Source: Holdemanella sp. MSK.7.32 (GTDB lineage Bacteria; Bacillota_I; Bacilli_A; Erysipelotrichales; Erysipelotrichaceae). From it: a DNA stretch of 21,457 nt. Under the pieces are notes generated by a model. That model was not told the DNA's origin. It was given only the letters and a program-made list of their open reading frames with translations, and ran no database searches. Within the stretch, counting starts at the first letter, position 1. Every line of letters starts with the position of its first letter. A program made the position numbers and the translations under genes. This document shows positions 14,723 through 21,457 of the stretch, one piece after another. Where the stretch lies: positions 1 through 21,457 of the forward strand of contig NZ_JANFYN010000039.1 in NCBI RefSeq assembly GCF_024460475.1, in the 5' to 3' direction.

Positions 14723-15198
14723 CTAAAAGTTGGCTTCAAGAATCGTAGAGTTGAAAATCCTATGAGTGTTTAAAGGATTATTAACTAGGGAGCAGAGATG
14801 TAGAGCAACTTCAAAAGAAGTGATTAAATCATCATTCTCATCAAGTGTGACAATATAGTAAATGAAAAGATAAGTGAACTGAGTATACGGAACAAAATTA
14901 GTTGGAAGCAAGGCATGAGTGGATTTACATTGAGTACATTGGATACGTTGAACAGGTATTTCAATCTTACAATCACCACTTGAAATATCATCAATAATCA
15001 CAAATCTTTTGTAGTGTCCATATTTGTAGTGTCTATATAAGATAAAAGACCAATGACACCACAAGCAGGACAATGTAAAGAAAGCAGACCGATTGAAGCA
15101 ACAAAAGTCTGATAATCATTTTTATTCAAAATTAGGTTGATGGCGTTGGTAATTTTCAGCATCATAATATTATCTAAGAGGACGGATAGAAATTGCAA
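14723..15198 (-). pseudogene. DUF6431-type transposase fragment, frameshifted
   Basis: Two overlapping minus-strand frames together give the N-terminal zinc-ribbon region of a DUF6431-type transposase: LHCPACGVIGLLSYI in the first frame (start 15198), then HYKRFVIIDD, IQCTQCKSTHALLPTNFVPY in the second, running to 14723. The frame change lies between about 15035 and 15065, next to a 15-bp tandem duplication. The integrase-like body of the protein is missing, so this is a non-functional remnant. The family name is from recall of the CPxCG...CxxCxxTHALLP pattern. Confidence 0.7.
15008..15037. repeat. 15-bp tandem duplication inside the transposase remnant
   Basis: TTTGTAGTGTCCATA (15008-15022) is followed directly by TTTGTAGTGTCTATA (15023-15037), with one mismatch. 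It adds five codons next to the frameshift. Confidence 0.75.
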
Positions 15199-15558
15199 AC
15201 ATTGGTCGGTGAGGATTTCTATCTTTTTTTATGTACGTCTAATCCCTTCTAAAAATACTGTAACAAGAAGATAGGAAAAGTTCACCTTAAAAGTGTTTAA
15301 AGGATATCTCTTTCTCAGAGCTAAAATCCCTATGACTTTTGAAGGTTGGTTTATCCCTATTCAATTTTATATATTCTTATTTATTTGCTTTTCGAGGAAT
15401 AGTAACTTCTTTTGATCAAACAATCTTGCTATAATTATTAAATTATGGAATAACATATTGTTTTATATGATAGGCTACTAAATTCATCTAAGTAATTAAT
15501 GGACATAAATAGTGTCAATTATTCTTCTAAAATATAGATGTACTTGGAGGTATCGACT
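15199..15558. other. AT-rich intergenic stretch between two transposase remnants
   Basis: No ORF with start and ribosome binding site is seen here. A TATAAT at 15430-15435 lacks a partner -35, and TTTGATCAAA at 15411-15420 is a short palindrome. The last bases carry GGAGG before the IS1595-type start. Probably degraded IS DNA. Confidence 0.5.
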
Positions 15559-16238
15559 ATGTTTAAAAAGAAACCTAATTATTCTACTAATATCAAGAAG
15601 TTAATCGTTAAATATTAAGATCGTAAAAATGCTGAAATGTTCTTTTATCGATTAAAATGACCTAATGGTTTTGTTTGATCTAAATGTGGTTGCAATAAAG
15701 CTGACTATATAGAGAACAGACATGTATATCAATGCAGAGAATGTAAACATCAAAAGTCAGTCACTGCTAAAACTGCTTTAAATTCTACAAAGCTACCCTT
15801 GTAGATTGGATTTTTATCATGTTTGTTTTTGTTATATCAAAGATAGGTATATCCGCACAATGTATAAGTGATATTACAGGTGTTTGCTATAAATCTGTAA
15901 AATTGATGCTTTGTAAAATAAAAGCGGCAAAAAAAGAAAACAATGATAAATATCCTGCGTTGAATTGTGATGCCATTGAAATGGACACCTTTCTTTTTAG
16001 TGGCAAAAAAGCAGGGAAAAGAGGCTTGGGAGCAGAAGGTAAAGCCTGTGTAGTTGTTGTAGCCATCAAAGACAATGTGGAATATACAGATAAAAACTCA
16101 GGTGAAAATGTAGAAAAATTGAAGGCCGTAAAATTTAAGATTATACCCAGTGAAAATAAAGTAAATATTCCGGATTTTATAAATGAAAGTATACCCTCAG
16201 ATTGCTTAATCAGTTATGATACCGGTAAAACAAATTAA
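15559..16238 (+). pseudogene. IS1595-family transposase, multiply disrupted
   Basis: From ATG 15559 (GGAGG upstream) the frame shows the IS1595 zinc ribbon (SKCGCNKADYIENRHVYQC, then RECKHQKSVTAKT) interrupted by in-frame TAA, TGA, TGA and TAG codons. Two lie where the family has Trp and one where it has the first zinc Cys. The frame shifts near 15819 and continues as FVISKIGISAQCISDITGVC and ALNCDAIEMDTFLFSGKKAGKRG, which holds the first catalytic Asp. It ends abruptly at 16238 before the rest of the DDE domain. The element is dead and truncated. Confidence 0.85.
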
Positions 16239-16262
16239 TCCCTAAAATGGGAAGGAAAACTT

Positions 16263-16550
16263 ATGGACATACAAGCATTTGAAAAAGGAAAGAATCATTT
16301 AACCAGTGTAGATCACATGATATCAAACTTGAAAAAGAAAGTAGATGGGATGATGCACTGAATAGAACTGCAATACCTAGAAAATGAACTAGCTGATTTT
16401 GAATGGAAAATAGCCAGGAGAAAAAGAAATGGAAAACAATTACTAGAGTCATTGGGACGAACATTAATACATGGAATAAATAAAACGCGAAAAGCACTTA
16501 TTCAACATTTTAAACAAGTCGAGGAAGATATGGCCCTAATGTATGCGTAA
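16263..16550 (+). pseudogene. Coiled-coil protein gene with one in-frame TGA
   Basis: GGGAAGGA precedes ATG 16263; the frame reads MDIQAFEKGKNHLTSVDHMI and, after a TGA at 16359-16361 (codon 33), continues open as ELQYLENELADFEWKIARRK to a TAA at 16550. The total would be 94 residues plus the stop. The heptad-rich, Lys/Glu-rich sequence predicts a coiled coil. Only one defect separates it from an intact gene, so a recent nonsense mutation is likely. No family is recognised. It could belong to the adjoining IS material or to the following operon. Confidence 0.5.
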
Positions 16551-16566
16551 TTTTCCTTTGATGAAT

Positions 16567-16596
16567 TTGATAGCCTATCATTTTATTTTATGATAG
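16567..16596 (+). promoter_or_regulatory. Promoter of the three-gene operon with palindromic operator
   Basis: -35 TTGATA (16567-16572), a 16-bp spacer and -10 TATGAT (16589-16594). An inverted repeat CTATCAT (16575-16581) / ATGATAG (16590-16596) spans the spacer and the -10, suitable for a dimeric repressor. It lies 43 bp before the first start codon, which has an unusually strong AAGGAGGTGA ribosome binding site at 16621-16630. Confidence 0.6.
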
Positions 16597-16638
16597 TATT
16601 AAAGAGTTAAATGTGGCATAAAGGAGGTGAGTTGGTGT

Positions 16639-17127
16639 ATGCGTTATGTCATGGGCAAAGTATTTTATGATACATCAGGGGTTATGAAATGCATTTCATA
16701 TGATAATGCGAATGTAGAATATTATAGTTTTCTACGTGAGTGTAGAAACAACGGATTGCACCAGGTAATTATCACTTCTGAGATGATGATTGAATTAATA
16801 AAAACATCATATACTGATTATGGAAGGAAGATTTCCAAAATTGAATTCATGGAAGAAGATTTTGATGCTGATGAACAGGTAAATTGCCTGTTAAAGGCGA
16901 TTGAGTCAAATCCTTATCAATTGACAAAGTTACTAGATTATTTGATGCTGATAGCAGAAAAATCTTCTGTTGAGATTAAACGTATATATATTAACGGTCC
17001 ATATGTAGATGGAAAGGCAGACAGTTTCTTTGTTCAGTCAAATGGAATAATTGGAATTAATAGAGAATCTTATGATTTGATATCGAAAGAAATTTGTACC
17101 TTTACTGAGAGGTGCTTGTTCGAATGA
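16639..17127 (+). CDS. Unknown protein, first gene of the three-gene operon
   Basis: 162 aa from ATG 16639; in-frame GTG 16627 overlaps the Shine-Dalgarno (16621-16630) and is unlikely. Soluble, with alternating predicted strands and helices and no membrane segment or signal peptide. Visible elements are KVFYDTSGVMKCISYDNANV at the start, a Glu/Asp cluster EFMEEDFDADEQVN (about 71-84) and IYINGPYVDGKADSFFVQS (about 117-135). No known catalytic motif is recognised. Its stop overlaps the next start as ATGA, so translation is coupled and the products are likely to act together. Confidence 0.75.
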   Translation: MRYVMGKVFYDTSGVMKCISYDNANVEYYSFLRECRNNGLHQVIITSEMMIELIKTSYTDYGRKISKIEFMEEDFDADEQVNCLLKAIESNPYQLTKLLDYLMLIAEKSSVEIKRIYINGPYVDGKADSFFVQSNGIIGINRESYDLISKEICTFTERCLFE

Positions 17128-17786
17128 GAATTGTTGAGATTTTCTGGAAGGTGTTAAAACCAATCATTGGTGCCACTCTTGGACTCATAGTAGTGAAGCA
17201 ATTTAACCTTTTTAGTTATTTTTCATTTGTTCCAGCCGAGGAAGCATTTAATATCTGCATTACAGTTTATTTTGCGTTAGCGGAGATGTTTCTTGAAGAA
17301 ATAGGTGTTCGACTAGCTAGATGGATACTGAATCAATTTTTTTCTATAATTGATGTAACACTATATTTACCACAAAGTAATCCAGATGCTGGACATAATC
17401 CAGAGATACGATTCAACTCACATGATAGTGCAGAAATTAGCATTGAAATCCATATTTGTGGAAAAAGAAAGCATTTTTGTAATTCTAAGATGATTTTTAG
17501 ACATTTGTCATTTGCAGATATCCAACCGAATTATCGAAGTGCTTTTGTTTCTGTCGAGAAGGGAGATTATATCATCAACCTTCAGGAGTTGTTTGGAGGA
17601 GAAGAAAAAAGAACTGAGAATACACACAATTTTAAAATGGTTTTATCTCAGTGCCCTGTTGATGGTGATACGTCAGCCAAATTGATTCCTGAATTGTCTA
17701 TGAGTAAGTGTTCACGAATTTGGGTACATCTTAATAGTAATTATGCGAATGTAAGGACGGTGAATAATAATGGCAGCTACAACTAG
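17124..17786 (+). CDS. Two-TM membrane protein with beta-rich soluble domain, second gene of the operon
   Basis: 220 aa starting in the ATGA overlap at 17124. Two hydrophobic segments lie at about residues 9-25 (VLKPIIGATLGLIVV) and 42-60 (FNICITVYFALAEMFLEE). From about residue 75 the protein is soluble and rich in beta-type sequence (IIDVTLYLPQSN, AEISIEIHICGKRK, SAFVSVEKGDYIINL, SRIWVHLNSNY). Two membrane spans plus a beta-rich cytosolic domain is a common plan for membrane-disrupting effectors in CBASS/Pycsar-like systems. This is only an architectural analogy. It overlaps the third gene by 17 bp. Confidence 0.75.
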   Translation: MRIVEIFWKVLKPIIGATLGLIVVKQFNLFSYFSFVPAEEAFNICITVYFALAEMFLEEIGVRLARWILNQFFSIIDVTLYLPQSNPDAGHNPEIRFNSHDSAEISIEIHICGKRKHFCNSKMIFRHLSFADIQPNYRSAFVSVEKGDYIINLQELFGGEEKRTENTHNFKMVLSQCPVDGDTSAKLIPELSMSKCSRIWVHLNSNYANVRTVNNNGSYN

Positions 17787-18687
17787 ATGGAAAGATAGAG
17801 TGGAAACCGATTTCAATACTGCTGTAAGGAGACTTATTGATGAAGTCGTGTCAGATGAAAGAATCACCAACATTAGTTGGGATAATTGGACATTTAATAA
17901 AATATACGATGAGAATCAGAAGATTAGGCTTGGTGATCATGATATAGAGTATAATTTTATTAAGTATTCCTATGATCAAACAACGATTCATACTTTTTCA
18001 ATGGATGATAGAACCATTCGTAAAACTGGGTTTATTATTCCGTATAAAAGTGCCGGAGGTATTAATTATATTATTGATCAAAATACTTCAGCACAGAAAT
18101 TGCTTCGTAAATTACTTTCGTACACAAATAGAAATGAGTTAGAAAAGAGTTCATTTGACTTTACTGATGACTTTTTCATGTGGCTTATATATCGTGTATA
18201 CAATGAGAATATTAATGTCGAGATGGTTCCTGAAGGAAAGACACTATTAATAGACTCAATCAAAGGTTTCAAAGGAAATACAGAGGATTCATTAACACAG
18301 GTGTCTGCCACAGGAGAATCGGTAATGAATATTATTAGTACGTTATCGTTTATATTGGAAAGCAGCAACCTTAATCAAGTTAAACTGGATGTATCCTATA
18401 CAAATCATGCTAATGTGAGTTTAAAGATTCAAAAGGGAACAGTTAATATTTATTTTGAAGAATATCAAGGAGAATTTGAGAAAGTACCAGAAGAAAAACG
18501 GATTGCACAGTTATATTTGATGGTATATCTCGAAATTTTACCGTACCTGATTCAAGAATATACTTCTGATGTGGGGAATGAAGCATGGAATCATGAAGTT
18601 AAAATCGAATTCATGAGGAATGTCGCAAAAAATTTAACGGATAGAGTTCAAAACAGAATTGTAGCTCTTGGAGATTGTACAGAATGA
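17770..18687 (+). CDS. Unknown 305-aa protein, third gene of the operon
   Basis: Start at 17770 inside the end of gene two, with AAGGACGGTGA upstream. Soluble, without membrane segments. The N-terminal half (to about 145) is acidic/aromatic (NISWDNWTFNKIYDENQKI); a stretch SFDFTDDFFMWLIYRVYNEN follows at about 118-137. The C-terminal half contains IKGFKGNTEDSLTQVSATGE (about 157-176), a helix NIISTLSFILESS, and a strand pair VKLDVSYTNHANVSLKIQKG. No nucleotide-binding, nuclease or helicase motif is seen. It ends 26 bp before the first IS-end-like repeat. Function unknown; probably the recognition or regulatory partner of the membrane protein. Confidence 0.75.
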   Translation: MAATTRWKDRVETDFNTAVRRLIDEVVSDERITNISWDNWTFNKIYDENQKIRLGDHDIEYNFIKYSYDQTTIHTFSMDDRTIRKTGFIIPYKSAGGINYIIDQNTSAQKLLRKLLSYTNRNELEKSSFDFTDDFFMWLIYRVYNENINVEMVPEGKTLLIDSIKGFKGNTEDSLTQVSATGESVMNIISTLSFILESSNLNQVKLDVSYTNHANVSLKIQKGTVNIYFEEYQGEFEKVPEEKRIAQLYLMVYLEILPYLIQEYTSDVGNEAWNHEVKIEFMRNVAKNLTDRVQNRIVALGDCTE

Positions 18688-18712
18688 TGATTGAAAGAGC
18701 CTAGTGTATACT

Positions 18713-18771
18713 CAATGTTATTAAGTTAAGCTAACTGGATAGTGACAGCGATAAATTCTTATTAAGTTAAG
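18713..18771. repeat. Two solo copies of the IS4 element's end sequence
   Basis: CAATGTTATTAAGTTAAG (18713-18730) differs at one base from the IS4 inverted repeat starting at 18818; TTATTAAGTTAAG (18759-18771) is a shorter copy. All three are in direct orientation within 123 bp. They look like relics of earlier insertions or partial excision of the same IS. Confidence 0.65.
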
Positions 18772-18801
18772 CCTGGATACAATTCTATATCCAGGCTTTA
18801 T
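18769..18801 (+). terminator. Intrinsic terminator downstream of the three-gene operon
   Basis: An 11-bp perfect stem AAGCCTGGATA (18769-18779) / TATCCAGGCTT (18788-18798) with an 8-nt loop and a T/A-rich tail. Its left arm is fused to the second IS-end copy. Confidence 0.7.
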
Positions 18802-18849
18802 ATAAGGGAACTGAGAGCAATGTCATTAAGTTAAGAAATGGCATCTTTG

Positions 18850-18880
18850 AGAGGAACACGAAAATGTGCTCCTCTTTTTT
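18850..18880 (+). terminator. Terminator inside the IS4 left end
   Basis: AGAGGAACAC (18850-18859) pairs with GTGCTCCTCT (18866-18875) with one mismatch, around a 6-nt loop, followed by a T run to 18880. It would stop read-through into the transposase gene. Confidence 0.8.
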
Positions 18881-18951
18881 ATAGAAAATTTGAATTTTTT
18901 TTGAAATACAGATTAACATTTGTTTATAGGTATATGTTTTTGGAGGTACTT

Positions 18952-20260
18952 ATGAAGTAATTATAAATCGTTAAAAAAGCAGTTAGAATTTTGCATCAAA
19001 ACTATGAATGATTCTTCTTCTCTATTTGTTGTTGATTCAAATAAGAATTTTACCCGAAAAAGAAAACTTCTTTTTGGAAGCACTCTTTTCAATGTGCTTT
19101 TATTAGAGTCCGGATCTTTAAAAGATGAAATGTTTAAATTGTTTGGATATAAACTTGATACACCTACAGCTTCTTCATTTGTATAAGCACGTAGTAAGAT
19201 TCGCCCTGATGTATTCCATACATTATTCAATATGTTCAATGAACGAACCCAGAAAATCAAGCTTCACAAAGGTTATCGGCTTCTTACTGTTGATGGTTCT
19301 GTTCTGCCTATCAGCAGTGCTATCAAAGATACTAAAACCACTTTTTATAAGGCTAATAATTCGAATAAGCCTTTCTCCGCCTATCACCTGAATACAAGCT
19401 ACGATCTGTTGGAATGTACTTATGATGATATTGTTCTTCAAGGAAATGCCGTAATGAATGAAAATGGTGCATTCAATGAAATAGTGGATAGATATGATGG
19501 TCCTAAAGCTATTTTCATCGCGGACAGAGTCTATGAATCTATCAATTCTTTTGTGAAAGTAGGTATGAAGAACCATAAGTATTTGATCAGGGTAAAGGAT
19601 ATTCATTCTAGAACAAGCGTACTGCGTAGTTTTGGTCCTTTTCCAGATGCAGAATTTGATATGCGTGTCCGTCGTACCTTGACCACAAAACAAACGAATG
19701 AAATAAAAGCTCATCCTGAAATATATAAGTTTGTCCCTAAGAATCAGAGATTTGATTTTTTTGACGGAAGCCCATATTTTGATTTTGAATGTCGTGTTGC
19801 ACGTTTTAAAATAAGTGATGATACCTACGAAAGTGTTATTACAAATTTAGATGAATCCGAATTCAATATACAAGATATCAAAGAACTGTACCACCTTCGT
19901 TGGGAGATTGAAACGAGTTATCGTGAATTGAAATATCACCTAGATTTAAATACGTTGCATTCAAAGAAAAGAATGTTTATAGAGCAGGAAATCTATGCAA
20001 AGCTGGTTCTATATAATTTCTGCAGCAGAGTAAGTAACAATATAAAAATTAAAGAAAAAGACAGAAAATACGAGTATCAATTAAATTATGTACGTGCCTT
20101 TCATATAATACGTAACTACCTAAAAGAAAAAGGTGGAAAGAATCCACCTGATATTGAATCACTGATAGCTAAAGAAATACTGCCAATCCGTCCTAATCGC
20201 CAGAATGAACGGAAAGTAAAAGCCAAATCACCGGTATCTTTTAACTATCGAAATGATTAA
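18952..20260 (+). pseudogene. IS4-family DDE transposase with frameshifted start and internal TAA
   Basis: A good TGGAGG precedes ATG 18952, but this frame stops after two codons. One base later the natural N-terminus SNYKSLKKQLEFCIKTMNDS runs on. A TAA at 19184-19186 then replaces a probable Gln (SFV-stop-ARSKIRP), and the frame resumes to 20260. IS4 catalytic features are intact: Asp in LLTVDGSVLP, Asp in AIFIADRVYES, and the YREK-type motif LRWEIETSYRELKYHLDLN. A protein starting at ATG 19232 would keep all three, but lacks the N-terminal end-binding part. Likely inactive. Confidence 0.85.
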
Positions 20261-20331
20261 CAACTAATATTATATATTTTTTAAAATGTAGTAGCAATAC
20301 TACAATTTTCGTCGTGTCTTCAAATAAAAAT

Positions 20332-20359
20332 ACCATCCAGACAATAGTATCTGGATGGT
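20332..20359. terminator. Hairpin inside the IS4 right end
   Basis: A 10-bp perfect stem ACCATCCAGA (20332-20341) / TCTGGATGGT (20350-20359) with an 8-nt loop, 70 bp after the transposase stop and 9 bp inside the right inverted repeat. A T-rich run lies on the minus-strand side (A-rich 20321-20330 on the plus strand), so it best terminates transcription entering from outside. Confidence 0.6.
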
Positions 20360-20401
20360 TCGTCATCTCTTAACTTAATGACATTGAGCGTTTAAGCTCT
20401 T

Positions 20402-21115
20402 TTAGTTTGCCTCTAACATGTCGGCTAGGGAAGTATCTTGTACGAATGTATTTGCGTTATTCATAAATAATACGTCAGTGATTAAATCGTCTTTGATCAG
20501 TCTTGAGTAGTCTTCAAAGTAATATCTGGCGTCTACGACTGTAATGGATGCGTATTGTGGAATCAAGAATGGGATTAGACTGTTCGCATAGGAGTCTTTG
20601 ATCAATAGTAGGTGTCTTTTTGAGTTGTTGTCTACATTGATGTGGAATAGGGCTTTGTTGCCTCCCATAAAGACTGTGTATTGGTCTTTTGTTTCTAGTG
20701 CGTCTGAGTGATAGATGGTTCTTGATTTTTTGTTTGTGGATTCGTCTGTGATAACGTAATCGCATTTATCTTTTGGTACATAGATATCGATTTCGTCTTT
20801 GATGTTTACACTTCCGGTTTTGTTGGCGAGTGTTCCTTCAAAGTTTGTCGTGACTGGATATATTGTATAATCGGATTGTTTGGTTGTTTCAAGGTTGAAT
20901 GCTTTGGCTATGTCTTGATAGGCATAGTAGGATGCAAGGCTTGTCCAATGGTGGTCCGTTTTATAATATAAGTATTCGTCTTTGTGTTTTTTTAATGTAT
21001 TTCGTAAATCTATTTTAACGATGGAATCATCCAATTTACTATAGATATTGTCTATTTGTTTATCTTGGTTTAGGGTAACTGCATATTTTGGCAGGTACTC
21101 TTTCGTATTATAGAA
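20402..21115 (-). pseudogene. DHHW-family protein lacking its N-terminus
   Basis: The minus-strand frame is open from 21115 (after a TAG) to the TAA at 20402, with no ATG and only a TTG at 21034. The sequence contains YYKTDHHWTSLASYYAYQDI, the defining DHHW block of the AlgJ/AlgX-like SGNH proteins linked to exopolysaccharide O-acetylation, and later HLLLIKDSYANSLIPFLIPQ, an SGNH-type Asp/Ser block. Members are usually around 350-400 aa with an N-terminal membrane anchor; here about the first third is missing. The break coincides with the hairpin at 21114-21145. The IS4 element lies 15 bp beyond the 3' end. Confidence 0.75.
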
Positions 21116-21152
21116 CTAGAAGTTATTCAAGTAATAATTCTAGTTTTTTATT
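21114..21152 (+). terminator. Strong hairpin with T-run at the DHHW break point
   Basis: AACTAGAA (21114-21121) and TTCTAGTT (21138-21145) form the base. Inner TTATT/AATAA pairs extend it past one bulged G, and TTTTTTATTTT follows. Its base sequence resembles that of the hairpin at 21291-21322. Confidence 0.7.
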
Positions 21153-21162
21153 TTATCTAGAA

Positions 21163-21275
21163 GTGATATCATATCACTGAAGAGAAGTTAGTCATTATAA
21201 CTTGAGACATCCATAAGGTAAGCTCGTAAACAACGATTGATAGCTACGACTATTAATGTATCGTTCTTCTCTTCA
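21163..21275 (+). other. Palindrome and candidate structured RNA between two terminators
   Basis: GTGATATCATATCAC (21163-21177) is a perfect 15-bp palindrome. A 10-bp perfect stem TGAAGAGAAG (21178-21187) / CTTCTCTTCA (21266-21275) follows, enclosing 78 nt that can form AACGATTGATAG...CTATTAA...TCGTT (21232-21265) and a small AAGTTA/TAACTT hairpin. A closed multibranch fold is possible. No riboswitch consensus was recognised and there is no ORF. Confidence 0.4.
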
Positions 21276-21290
21276 CTAAATAAACATATT

Positions 21291-21331
21291 GACTAGAGGT
21301 TGCTTAAATTTAACTTCTAGTCTTTTATTTT
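21291..21331 (+). terminator. Intrinsic terminator
   Basis: An 11-bp stem with one G-U pair, GACTAGAGGTT (21291-21301) / AACTTCTAGTC (21312-21322), a 10-nt loop and TTTTATTTT. Confidence 0.75.
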
Positions 21332-21343
21332 GTAGGCATACAT

Positions 21344-21433
21344 TATAATAGACTTAAGAAAGCAGAGAGAGGTTCTCTTGGAAACACAGTTGTGATTTCG
21401 TTAAAAAAAGTTCTCTGCTTCCTTTTATGACAT
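21344..21433 (+). promoter_or_regulatory. -10 element and hairpin-rich leader at the window edge
   Basis: TATAAT at 21344-21349 without a clear -35. About 10 bp later AAGCAGAGA (21360-21368) pairs perfectly with TCTCTGCTT (21412-21420) around a 43-nt interior that contains smaller possible stems, followed by CCTTTTA. It may be the 5' leader of a gene beyond the window. Family unknown. Confidence 0.35.
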
Positions 21434-21457
21434 GAGTCAGTTTATATCCAAATAGGC

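Larger units (their letters stand above)
18818..20386. mobile_element. IS4-family insertion sequence, 1569 bp, with inverted ends
   Basis: The terminal inverted repeats CAATGTCATTAAGTTAAG (18818-18835) and its complement (20369-20386) are perfect over 18 bp and match 22 of 23 when extended. They bracket an IS4-family transposase gene with at least two defects. No target-site duplication is visible (left flank ctgagag, right flank agcgttt), so a rearrangement or an old insertion is likely. Terminators sit just inside both ends, shielding the element from outside transcription. The element is probably immobile unless helped in trans. Confidence 0.85.

Noticed and set aside
14765..15305. 14-bp direct repeat AGTGTTTAAAGGAT at 14765-14778 and 15292-15305 as possible ends or target duplication of the DUF6431 element
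   Set aside because: The left copy lies inside the transposase remnant's reading frame, the flanks do not match, and no inverted ends are seen.
15559..15790. TGA codons at Trp positions in the IS1595 gene as a sign of recoding (TGA = Trp)
   Set aside because: Intact genes here use TGG for Trp and TGA as stop, and the same gene also has TAA and TAG stops plus a frameshift, so it is decay.
16261..16497. 78-codon open frame on the minus strand opposite the coiled-coil gene
   Set aside because: No ribosome binding site, low-complexity Phe/Leu/Ser composition, and it mirrors the coiled-coil coding strand.
18818..20386. Target-site duplication around the IS4 element
   Set aside because: Left and right flanks share no direct repeat of 4 bp or more directly at the ends.
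21360..21420. AGAGGTTC followed by ACAC and an A-rich run as a preQ1-I riboswitch
   Set aside because: The CACCC-type P1 partner and the required pseudoknot order are missing.

Overview
The window is AT-rich with strong AGGAGG-type ribosome binding sites, standard stop and Trp (TGG) usage, and a Firmicutes-style gene set (CcpA-type cre box, IS1595, IS4 and DUF6431-type transposase remnants, LacZ/GalE). This suggests a low-GC gut Firmicute, plausibly of the Erysipelotrichaceae; that assignment is inference from style, not from a marker gene.

Layout. (1) 1-5600 is a compact forward housekeeping run: a polytopic membrane protein, an aminopeptidase P, a CpXC zinc-ribbon protein, UDP-glucose 4-epimerase (GalE), tryptophanyl-tRNA synthetase and a small cupin. 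(2) 5600-5800 has a -10 element, a cre-like box and an intrinsic terminator with no ORF between them, so it looks like a catabolite-controlled small RNA. (3) 5862-10695 is an accessory stretch: a lone AAA/ABC-like ATPase apparently translated without a Shine-Dalgarno, a decayed RelB/DinJ antitoxin, an MccF/LD-carboxypeptidase (S66) next to a GNAT acetyltransferase, and then an ATPase plus small TOPRIM-like protein pair. The pair is driven by a promoter whose -10 sits in a perfect 22-bp palindrome. It resembles split OLD-type (PARIS-like) defence modules.

(4) 10800-14700 on the minus strand has two HicB-like antitoxin loci (one a C-terminal fragment, the other frameshifted in an A8 run) and a full-length LacZ. 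A 45-residue membrane protein is encoded divergently from LacZ with its own promoter. (5) 14700-20390 is mobile-element territory: a DUF6431-type transposase fragment, a multiply broken IS1595-family transposase, a coiled-coil gene with one in-frame TGA, then an intact three-gene operon of unrecognised function (162, 220 and 305 aa, overlapping start/stop codons, two-TM middle protein, own promoter with a palindromic operator), and a 1.57-kb IS4-family element with a degenerate transposase. (6) 20400-21457 has a DHHW-family protein lacking its N-terminus, followed by several strong hairpins and a possible structured RNA.

How they fit together: GalE and LacZ supply lactose/galactose metabolism. 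The accessory genes look like successive insertions of defence/stress cassettes and IS elements. The best candidates for an undescribed system are the three-gene operon at 16639-18687, which is the only intact gene block among wrecked transposons, and the ATPase-TOPRIM pair at 9047-10695.
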